DNA of 19,594 bases from JAXHUH01 sp034211175. Lineage in GTDB: Bacteria > Actinomycetota > Acidimicrobiia > Acidimicrobiales > CAIXPF01. The stretch is taken from contig JAXHUH010000244.1 of assembly GCA_034211175.1 (NCBI GenBank), positions 1 through 19,594 on the forward strand, given 5' to 3'. Below are positions 14,076-19,594 of this stretch, one piece after another (the first letter of the stretch is position 1; the number at the start of each line of letters is the position of its first letter). Made by a program: the position numbers and the translations under genes. The notes below the pieces were generated by a model. It ran no database searches, was not told the DNA's origin, and saw only the letters and a program-made list of their open reading frames with translations.

Positions 14076-15662
14076 GTGACCGACGTTGTTGCCGAGGCAG
14101 CTCGGCGGCGGACCTTCGCCATCATCTCCCACCCCGACGCGGGCAAGACGACCCTCACCGAGAAGTTCCTCCTCTACGGAGGCGCGATCGCCGGCGAGGC
14201 CGGCTCGGTGAAGGCGCGCGGGGGGCGGCGCTCCGCGACGTCCGACTGGATGGAGATGGAGCAGAAGCGGGGCATCTCGATCACCTCGACGGTGCTCCAG
14301 TTCCCCTACCGCGACCACGTCGTGAACCTGCTCGACACGCCCGGTCACCGCGACTTCTCCGAGGACACCTACCGGGTCCTCGCCGCGGCCGACGCCGCGG
14401 TGATGGTGCTCGACGCGGCGAAGGGCATCGAGCCCCAGACGCTCAAGCTGTTCGAGGTGTGCCGCCAGCGCGGCCTGCCGCTGCTGACCTTCATCAACAA
14501 GTGGGACCGCCCGGGCCGCGAGGCGCTCGAGCTGATCGACGAGATCGAGTCGCAGATCGGGGTCGTCCCGACGCCGGTGACGTGGCCGGTCGGCATCTCC
14601 GGGGACTTCCGGGGCGTCGTCGACCGTCGCGCCGGCGTCTACACCCGGTACCTGCGCACGGCCCACGGCGCGACCATGGCCCCCGAGGAGGACCTCGACC
14701 ACGACGCCGCGGCCGCCGCCGAGGGCGAGGCGTGGGACGCGGCCGCCGAGGAGCTGGCCCTGCTCGACGAGGTCGGCGCCGACGTCGACATCAAGACGTT
14801 CCGGGCCGGCGAGACCACTCCGACGTTCTTCGGCTCCGCGCTCACGAACTTCGGCGTCGGCAAGCTCCTCGACGCCGTCGTCCAGCTGGTGCCGGCGCCC
14901 GAGCCCCGCGTCGACGTCGACGATCACCCCCGACCGATCGACGCGCCGTTCTCCGGCTTCGTGTTCAAGGTGCAGGCGAACATGGACCCGGCCCACCGCG
15001 ACCGCATCGCGTTCATGCGGGTGTGCTCGGGCCGCTTCGAGCGGGGCATGACCGTCACCCACGACTCGACCGGCAAGCCGATGTCGACCAAGTACGCGCA
15101 GCAGGTCACCGGGCGCGAGCGCGACACGGTCGACGAGGCGTTCCCCGGCGACGTCGTCGGCATCGTCAACGCCAACGACGTGCGGGTGGGCGACACGCTG
15201 TGGGCCGACGAGGCGGTCACGTACCCGACCATCCCGAGCTTCGCCCCCGAGCACTTCGCCCGGGCCCGGGTGACCGACACCGGCCGCTACAAGCAGTTCC
15301 GCAAGGGCATCACCCAGCTCGACGAGGAGGGTGTCGTCCAGGTCCTGCGCGACGCCGAGCTCGGCGACCAGCTCCCCGTGCTCGCGGCCGTCGGCATGCT
15401 CCAGTTCGACGTGGCCGTGCACCGGCTCGAGAACGAGTTCGGCGCCCCGGTCGAGATCACGCCGACCAGCTACCGGATCGCGCGGGTGACCGACGAGGAG
15501 AGCGAGCCCGAGCTGGCCGCGATGCAGGGCGTCACCGTGCTGCGCCGCTCCGACGGCACCCGCCTGGCGCTGTTCGAGAGCGTCTACTGGCTGCAGCGCC
15601 TCGAGGCCGAGCGTCCCGAGCTGCGCCTCGATCGCCTCGTGGCCGAGGGACTGAAGGGCTGA
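14076..15662 (+). CDS. prfC: Peptide chain release factor 3 (RF3)
   Basis: The product is 528 residues, against 529 in E. coli RF3, and aligns along its length by eye. The GTPase motifs are intact: G1 SHPDAGKTT (18-26), SDWMEMEQKRGISIT (switch region), G3 DTPGH (87-91), G4 NKWD (141-144). Later landmarks include TPTFFGSALTNFGV, FSGFVFKVQANMDPAHRDRIAFMRV, VDEAFPGDVVGI, FAPEHFARARV and LPVLAAVGMLQFDVAVHRLENEF. RF3 is a translational GTPase that releases RF1/RF2 from the ribosome after peptide release. The GTG at 14076 gives the family length; a TTG at 14040 would add 12 residues with no conserved sequence. prfC has a patchy distribution in bacteria. Confidence 0.96.
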   Translation: MTDVVAEAARRRTFAIISHPDAGKTTLTEKFLLYGGAIAGEAGSVKARGGRRSATSDWMEMEQKRGISITSTVLQFPYRDHVVNLLDTPGHRDFSEDTYRVLAAADAAVMVLDAAKGIEPQTLKLFEVCRQRGLPLLTFINKWDRPGREALELIDEIESQIGVVPTPVTWPVGISGDFRGVVDRRAGVYTRYLRTAHGATMAPEEDLDHDAAAAAEGEAWDAAAEELALLDEVGADVDIKTFRAGETTPTFFGSALTNFGVGKLLDAVVQLVPAPEPRVDVDDHPRPIDAPFSGFVFKVQANMDPAHRDRIAFMRVCSGRFERGMTVTHDSTGKPMSTKYAQQVTGRERDTVDEAFPGDVVGIVNANDVRVGDTLWADEAVTYPTIPSFAPEHFARARVTDTGRYKQFRKGITQLDEEGVVQVLRDAELGDQLPVLAAVGMLQFDVAVHRLENEFGAPVEITPTSYRIARVTDEESEPELAAMQGVTVLRRSDGTRLALFESVYWLQRLEAERPELRLDRLVAEGLKG

Positions 15663-15683
15663 GCGGGCCCGAGCCGACCCGCG

Positions 15684-15698
15684 GCCGCCACCGGCGGC
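15684..15698. terminator. Short hairpin between convergent prfC and DUF732-like gene
   Basis: A 6-base stem GCCGCC / GGCGGC with a three-base loop lies in the 51-base gap between two convergent genes. There is no T-run on either side. It is a modest candidate for a shared terminator. Confidence 0.4.
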
Positions 15699-15713
15699 AC
15701 CCGACGCCGCCGA

Positions 15714-16520
15714 TCAGGTCGAACCGACGAGGAACACCGGGCCCTGGGGCGTGACCAGCTCGCTGCGGCCCATCTCGATCGCCTCGCGCCCGCCGATCCG
15801 CAATCGGAACCGATCGGCGTCGTCCCGCAGGCGCAGGGTGAACCCGAAGATGCAGCTGGAGCCCCAGCTCCGCCCGTCCGATAGCGTGGCGCGGTCGATC
15901 ACGCGGCCGTCGGCGGAGGCCAGCACCACGGGCGCACCGGGTCGGAGGTCGACGGCATCGGCGCGGCCGGTGCACGGCCGGTCGTCGCCGAGCCCGGCGT
16001 AGCCGGCGTCGAACAGGGTCAACCGCCCGTCGAGCTCGACGTCCGCGGTGACGTCGAAGTCCTCGGCATGGTCGGGACAGAAGTGCTCGACCCCGATGCG
16101 GTCGGCGCGATCACCCTGCGCCGGCTTCCCGGCGTCGAGGCCCGAGCACACCGCACGGGCGTTGTCGACCGCCGGGTCGAGCGCACCGAACTCGCCGTAC
16201 ACGTCGGCGGCCCGCAGGGCGCTGATGTAGCCCCGCCCCACCCCCGGGCTCTTGCCGCGGGCGCCGAGCAGGGTGACCGACCCGGTGCTCACCACCAGCA
16301 GCGCGCACGAGAGGACGACCCGTCCGACCCGGCGGCGACGCAGCGACGGCGGTCGGGTCACGGCCATCATCACCTCGATCGGCGACCGCGGGGCAGCGTC
16401 GGGCGGTTCGGGCCGCGGCACCGACGGCCAGGCGCGGTCGTGCTCCGTCGACGGGCCCGTGGGCCCCGTCCGCGATCCGCCCCACCGCCGGCGCCCGCGC
16501 TCTGAACCAGCCGCGTTCAT
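15714..16520 (-). CDS. Single-pass membrane protein with DUF732-like extracytoplasmic domain
   Basis: This 268-residue protein has an Arg/Pro-rich cytoplasmic tail (1-65), a membrane segment VGRVVLSCALLVVSTGSVTLLG (about 65-86), and an exported part. Residues about 97-150 (GYISALRAADVYGEFG, AVDNARAVCSGLDAGKPAQGD, GVEHFCPDH) have the spacing of the actinobacterial DUF732 helical domain, with cysteines 125 and 148. Residues about 155-268 form a beta-rich domain with CTGRADAVDLRPGAPVVLASADGRVI, SSCIFGFTLRLRDDADRFRLRIGGREAI and a closing beta strand, a pattern common in mycobacterial-type exported proteins. Function is unknown. Methionines at 51-52 are alternative starts just before the membrane segment. 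It is divergent from the beta-propeller gene, with which it may share regulation. Confidence 0.8.
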   Translation of the reverse strand: MNAAGSERGRRRWGGSRTGPTGPSTEHDRAWPSVPRPEPPDAAPRSPIEVMMAVTRPPSLRRRRVGRVVLSCALLVVSTGSVTLLGARGKSPGVGRGYISALRAADVYGEFGALDPAVDNARAVCSGLDAGKPAQGDRADRIGVEHFCPDHAEDFDVTADVELDGRLTLFDAGYAGLGDDRPCTGRADAVDLRPGAPVVLASADGRVIDRATLSDGRSWGSSCIFGFTLRLRDDADRFRLRIGGREAIEMGRSELVTPQGPVFLVGST

Positions 16521-16836
16521 GACCCTCCCAAGGGCCCCGGCCGGTCGCCACGATCAGCCGGGTCTCCTCGCCCGCCTCATGCACCGGTCTCGGCGGAGCC
16601 CCCTTCGCCGTGGCCGGTCGTGCTGTCTCGCCCTGCGTCACAGCTCTGCACCATCTACGCATCAGCTGCACCGCCCGTTGAGTATGCCCCAGACGGGGGA
16701 AGGAAGCGACCCGTCGGCGCGAACGATCGGTAACGACGTTCGGTCGCCGACGCCCGACGAGCGTTCCCGGCGGGCACCCAGGTCCCGGACCCGACGGCCG
16801 TTCAGAGCTACATTCGCCACCATCGCGGGCTCGCAG
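16521..16836. promoter_or_regulatory. Divergent intergenic region without a recognisable gene
   Basis: This 316-base gap separates two divergent genes for exported proteins and should hold both promoters. An in-frame extension of the propeller gene back to an ATG at 16684 is possible but gives an Arg-rich, non-hydrophobic lead that would bury the signal segment. A 6-base inverted repeat CGAACG / CGTTCG sits at 16720-16725 and 16737-16742. No clear promoter hexamers stand out. Confidence 0.4.
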
Positions 16837-18396
16837 ATGTCTCACCGACGGACGGTCACCCTGATCGCCCTGGCCGTGACGACCGCTTCGATCGTCACGG
16901 CCGGGGCGATCGCGGCCGCGCGGGATCAGGATCGGGGCGGCGACGAGCGGGCCGACGGTGGCACCGACCTGAGCGTCACCCCGATCGACGACGCGGCCGA
17001 CCCGGCGTCCGGGGACGGGGCCGCCACCACCGTCCCCGCGGCCCCGACGACCACGACGCGACCGCCCTTCGACGGGTTCGTCGACCCGTTGTCGGCGGGC
17101 GAGCCCTACGGCGACACGGTCGAGGGCGTGCTCACCTTCCGGGGGAACCCGACCCGGACCTACTACGGCGACGGGCCCGTGCCCGACACCCCGACCATCC
17201 GATGGCGGTTCCCGGAGACCGGCGGCCTGTGCGCTCCGGCGCGGGGCGACCCCCAGGTCCGCTGCGGCACGGGTTGGACGGGCCAGCCGTCGGTGTTCGA
17301 GCGGGACGGCCGCACGTGGATCACCTTCGGCGCGTACGACCGGGCCGTGCACGTCCTCGACGCCGACACCGGCGAGCGGATCAAGCCCGACTTCGTCACC
17401 GGTGACCACATCAAGGGCTCGGGCACGATCGACCCGGACGGCTACCCGCTGCTCTACATCGGGTCGCGCGACGACAACCTGCGGGTGCTGGCCCTCGATC
17501 GCGACGAGCTGGTCGAGCTGTGGCGCCTGCCGGCGTCGGCGGTGTCACCGACGCTGTGGAACGACGACTGGGACGGCGCCCCGCTGGTGGTCGGCGACTT
17601 CCTGATCGCCGGCGGCGAGAACAGCTGGATCCACGCCGTCCGCCTCAACCGGGCCTACGACGCCGACGGCCGGGTCAGCGTCGACCCGGAGCTGGTGTGG
17701 GCGGCGCCGGGCTGGGACGACGAGCTGCTCGCCGCCCTGCCGGACCGGACGGTCTCGATCGAGACGTCGGTCGCCATCTCCGGCGACGTGGCCTACGTCG
17801 CCAACTCCGGCGGGCTGGTGACCGGTTGGGACCTGGCCCCGCTGCGCAGCGGCGGGGACCCGACCCGGGTGTTCCGCTTCTGGACCGGCGACGACACCGA
17901 CGCGTCGGTCGTGGTCGACGAGGACGGCTACCTGTACGTCGGCTCGGAGTTCGAGCGGGGCCTCGCCCGGGCGCGCGAGGTCGGCCAGATCATGAAGCTC
18001 GACCCGGGACGGCCCGACGACCCGCTGGTGTGGTCGGTCGACGACGCCGCGACGAACCCGGCGGGGATCTGGGCGACGCCCGCGATCCACCGGGACCTGG
18101 TCATCGTCCCGACCAACGGCGGGCGCGTCCTCGGCCTCGACCGGGAGACGGGCGCGCAGCGGTGGAGCTTCACGCTCCCGGGCCCGACCTGGCAGTCACC
18201 CGTCGTCGTCGACGATGTGCTCCTCCAGGGCGACTGCGCGGGGACGCTGCACGCGTACGACGTGTCGGACACGACGATCCGGCCGCCCGAGCTGTGGGCG
18301 CTCGAGCTGGGCGGGTGCATCGAGTCGACCCCGACCGTCTGGGACGGGCGGATCTACGTCGGCACCCGCATCGGCGCGTTCTTCGCCATCGAGTGA
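16837..18396 (+). CDS. Membrane-anchored or secreted PQQ-type beta-propeller repeat protein
   Basis: This 519-residue protein begins with a signal or anchor segment RRTVTLIALAVTTASIVTAGAIAAA (about 4-28), then a Thr/Pro/Asp-rich linker to about residue 78. The rest is a beta-propeller built of PQQ-like blades, each with a strand-Asp/Gly turn-strand pattern: VHVLDADTGERIKPDF, LRVLALDRDELVELWRLP, WIHAVRLNRAYDADG, LVTGWDLAPL, GRVLGLDRETGAQRWSFTLPG, GTLHAYDVSD, and GRIYVGTRIGAFFAIE. Several cysteines (GGLCAP, VRCGTG, GDCAG, GGCIE) could pair as disulphides outside the cell. There is no attached enzyme domain, so it may be a binding or scaffold protein rather than a dehydrogenase. The ATG at 16837 directly precedes the signal segment. 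It is divergent from the DUF732-like gene. Confidence 0.88.
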   Translation: MSHRRTVTLIALAVTTASIVTAGAIAAARDQDRGGDERADGGTDLSVTPIDDAADPASGDGAATTVPAAPTTTTRPPFDGFVDPLSAGEPYGDTVEGVLTFRGNPTRTYYGDGPVPDTPTIRWRFPETGGLCAPARGDPQVRCGTGWTGQPSVFERDGRTWITFGAYDRAVHVLDADTGERIKPDFVTGDHIKGSGTIDPDGYPLLYIGSRDDNLRVLALDRDELVELWRLPASAVSPTLWNDDWDGAPLVVGDFLIAGGENSWIHAVRLNRAYDADGRVSVDPELVWAAPGWDDELLAALPDRTVSIETSVAISGDVAYVANSGGLVTGWDLAPLRSGGDPTRVFRFWTGDDTDASVVVDEDGYLYVGSEFERGLARAREVGQIMKLDPGRPDDPLVWSVDDAATNPAGIWATPAIHRDLVIVPTNGGRVLGLDRETGAQRWSFTLPGPTWQSPVVVDDVLLQGDCAGTLHAYDVSDTTIRPPELWALELGGCIESTPTVWDGRIYVGTRIGAFFAIE

Positions 18397-18431
18397 GCGC
18401 GGCACGGACCCCGGCCGACGACGGATCACTC

Positions 18432-18459
18432 GGCCACGGCGCCCGCGGGCGCCGTGGCC
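18432..18459. terminator. Perfect 28-base palindrome between convergent genes
   Basis: Two 14-base arms (GGCCACGGCGCCCG and its reverse complement) abut with no spacer, centred between 18445 and 18446, inside the 84-base gap between convergent genes. As RNA it would fold into a very strong hairpin on either strand. It has no U-tract. A bidirectional terminator is the simplest reading. Confidence 0.7.
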
Positions 18460-18480
18460 TCAGCCCACCCTCAGATGCGC

Positions 18481-19080
18481 TCAGTTGGCCTCGACGGCGG
18501 GACGACCGGTGGCGGCCCCCACGGTGAGGCACAGCTCCTCCAGGGCCGGCTCGAGGCGGCCCCAGTCGCCGGTGGCCATGAGGTCGAGCTGAAGGCCCAG
18601 CAACATGGCGTGGGTCTGGGTGGCGAGCGCGGCGGCGCTCTGCTCGGACAACCCGGCACGGCGGAAGCGGCCGGAGAGCACGTCGGTCCACTGGCCGACG
18701 AAGGTGTTGGCGGCCACCCCGAACAGCTCGGGCTGACTGCGGGCGAGCGTGACGCCCTCGACGAGCATGCGGACGAGACGCAGGTTGGCGTCGTCGCGCA
18801 GCCAGTCCCAGTAGAGGCGGACGAGGCGAACGGGCGTGACGTCCGGGTCGGCGTTGACCCAGTCCTCGATGATGCCGAACTGGCGCTCGAGGGCGTGCTC
18901 GACGGCGGCGACGACGAGCTCGTCCTTCGATCCGAACTGGTAGGTGAGCGTGTAGGTACTGGTTCCGAGCGCCCGGGCAAGGGGTCTGAGCGACAGCTCC
19001 CCGAGTCCGTTCTCGCCGATGTAGGCGAGGATCTCGTCCAGCAACTCCGTGCGACGGTGCGGGTTGGGACGACGTCCCAT
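18481..19080 (-). CDS. TetR-family transcriptional regulator
   Basis: This 199-residue protein has a TetR DNA-binding domain: RRTELLDEILAYIGENGLGELS, then LRPLARALGTSTYTLTYQFGSKDELVVAAVEHAL (about 9-63). An all-helical ligand domain follows (LVRLYWDWLRDDANLRLVRMLVEGV, then THAMLLGLQLDLMATGDWGRLEPALEELCL). I chose ATG 19080 because GAGGGG lies about ten bases upstream and the family N-terminus begins there; longer in-frame starts give non-conserved Pro-rich leads. A 15-base inverted repeat covers the first codons. It lies 140 bases behind the MFS gene in the same direction, so it probably controls that transporter. The effector is unknown. Confidence 0.93.
   Translation of the reverse strand: MGRRPNPHRRTELLDEILAYIGENGLGELSLRPLARALGTSTYTLTYQFGSKDELVVAAVEHALERQFGIIEDWVNADPDVTPVRLVRLYWDWLRDDANLRLVRMLVEGVTLARSQPELFGVAANTFVGQWTDVLSGRFRRAGLSEQSAAALATQTHAMLLGLQLDLMATGDWGRLEPALEELCLTVGAATGRPAVEAN
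19065..19079. promoter_or_regulatory. Inverted repeat at the start of the second tetR gene
   Basis: The arms TGGGACG (19065-19071) and CGTCCCA (19073-19079) are perfect and separated by one base, covering codons 1-5 of the leftward gene. It could be an autoregulatory TetR site. The codons for Met-Gly-Arg-Arg-Pro would partly produce it by chance, so confidence is limited. Confidence 0.35.
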
Positions 19081-19143
19081 GGCGTGTACCCCTCGGCGTG
19101 GCGGCGGCGATGGTCGGGGGAGCATGCTAGTCGGCCACGGGGA

Positions 19144-19194
19144 GTGACATGCACCTAAAACGGCGATCCACCAGGATATCTTCGTGACCTGCAC
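19144..19194. repeat. Two 11-base direct repeats 40 bases apart upstream of tetR
   Basis: GTGACATGCAC (19144-19154) and GTGACCTGCAC (19184-19194) differ at one base and are 40 bases apart, about four helical turns. They lie in the AT-richer gap between the MFS gene and the downstream tetR gene. They could be operator half-sites for tetR or another regulator. The repeat is seen; the role is inferred. Confidence 0.4.
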
Positions 19195-19220
19195 ATCCTC
19201 ACCTGGGGGCTTGCCACCCG

Positions 19221-19594
19221 TCACGCAGCGTGAAAGTCTGGTGGTTTCTGGTTCTCGGGGTCTCGGGGCTGGTCGCGGACCTCCAGCCAGCCGAGGTATG
19301 CCGTCGCCGAGCACACCGCGACGAGGACGATGAGCGCGGTGACGAATCCATCGGCGACGTCGGCGACGACGCCCGTCACCACCGGGCCCGCCACGCCGCC
19401 GATCTCACCCGCAGTGAAGATCAGCCCGCCCGCGATCCCCATGTTCCGGTCGCCGACCCCGGGGGCGCTCATCACGAGCAGCGTGAGGACGGCGACCGTC
19501 GCCCCCCGCATCACCCCGACGAGGACGAGCCCCGCGAGCCGCGGCGGCCCCGGCCCGACCGCGAGTGCGACGAGGCCCACCGCCCCGAGGACGA
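19221..19594 (-). CDS. MFS transporter, C-terminal part (runs off right edge)
   Basis: About 123 C-terminal residues are visible; the start lies beyond the right edge. There are about four hydrophobic segments (LGAVGLVALAV, LAGLVLVGVMRGATVAVLTLLVM, IAGGLIFTAGEIGGVAGPVVTGVVADVA, FVTALIVLVAVCSATAYLGW). The MFS-like pattern GIAGGLIFTAGEIGGVAGPVVTG resembles the conserved helix 10-11 region of major facilitator proteins of the cyanate/nitrate-type group. The tail is short and polar (EVRDQPRDPENQKPPDFHAA). The substrate cannot be told. The downstream tetR gene is its likely regulator. Confidence 0.8.
   Translation of the reverse strand, partial: VLGAVGLVALAVGPGPPRLAGLVLVGVMRGATVAVLTLLVMSAPGVGDRNMGIAGGLIFTAGEIGGVAGPVVTGVVADVADGFVTALIVLVAVCSATAYLGWLEVRDQPRDPENQKPPDFHAA

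Noticed and set aside
12778..14079. A long plus-strand frame across the response regulator and the miniprotein
   Set aside because: It is out of frame with both genes and its translation is Arg/Pro/Ala-rich without motifs.
13935..15422. A 495-codon minus-strand frame opposite prfC
   Set aside because: RF3 aligns along its whole length on the plus strand; this is a GC-driven shadow.
16720..16742. Inverted repeat CGAACG / CGTTCG with an 11-base spacer upstream of the propeller gene
   Set aside because: Six-base arms in a 316-base gap are expected often by chance and no promoter elements frame it, so I note it only within the intergenic region.
16684..16836. Upstream in-frame ATG extension of the beta-propeller gene
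   Set aside because: It would place about 51 Arg-rich residues in front of a typical signal segment; the ATG at 16837 is much better placed.

Overview
The window is a very GC-rich stretch (roughly 70% or more, with almost only G or C in third codon positions) from a bacterial chromosome. GTG starts, 4-base stop/start overlaps, NarL-type two-component genes, a DUF732-like protein and AefR-like TetR regulators point to an actinobacterium (Actinomycetota). An uncultured Acidimicrobiia-like lineage would fit, but that is an impression from gene style. I see no rRNA, tRNA, CRISPR array, insertion sequence or phage gene.

Layout. Bases 1-4719 are a leftward run: a TetR regulator, a luciferase-like flavin monooxygenase, a short AraC regulator with its VOC partner, and the N-terminal 565 residues of a short-form UvrA-like ABC ATPase that runs off the left edge. 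Two palindromes lie at the 5' end of the tetR gene. Bases 4822-5442 encode an unknown membrane-anchored extracytoplasmic protein on the minus strand. Divergent from it, 5513-9243 carry ybaK (aminoacyl-tRNA editing), the overlapping xseA-xseB pair (exonuclease VII) and a c-di-GMP phosphodiesterase-type EAL protein with a decayed GGDEF half. A GTGA-loop hairpin separates this block from two translationally coupled alpha/beta hydrolases on the minus strand (9286-10949). The first has a complete nucleophile elbow; the second has glycine in place of the nucleophilic serine.

An AT-richer divergent promoter region (10950-11141) leads into a NarL-family membrane histidine kinase and its response regulator (GTGA overlap), then a 47-codon membrane miniprotein, then prfC (release factor 3). 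Convergent to prfC is a single-pass protein with a DUF732-like domain. Divergent from that is a lipid- or membrane-anchored PQQ-type beta-propeller protein. A perfect 28-base palindrome separates the propeller gene from a second TetR regulator, which lies downstream of the 3' part of an MFS transporter that runs off the right edge.

How the genes work together. Most of the window is housekeeping (translation quality control, termination, DNA repair) mixed with small regulator-plus-enzyme modules: TetR with flavin monooxygenase, AraC with VOC, TetR with MFS, and kinase with response regulator. I found no strong evidence for a wholly new defence or mobile system. The least explained items are the nucleophile-less hydrolase coupled to an intact one, the membrane miniprotein behind the two-component system, the paired palindromes over the tetR start, and the two uncharacterised extracytoplasmic proteins.
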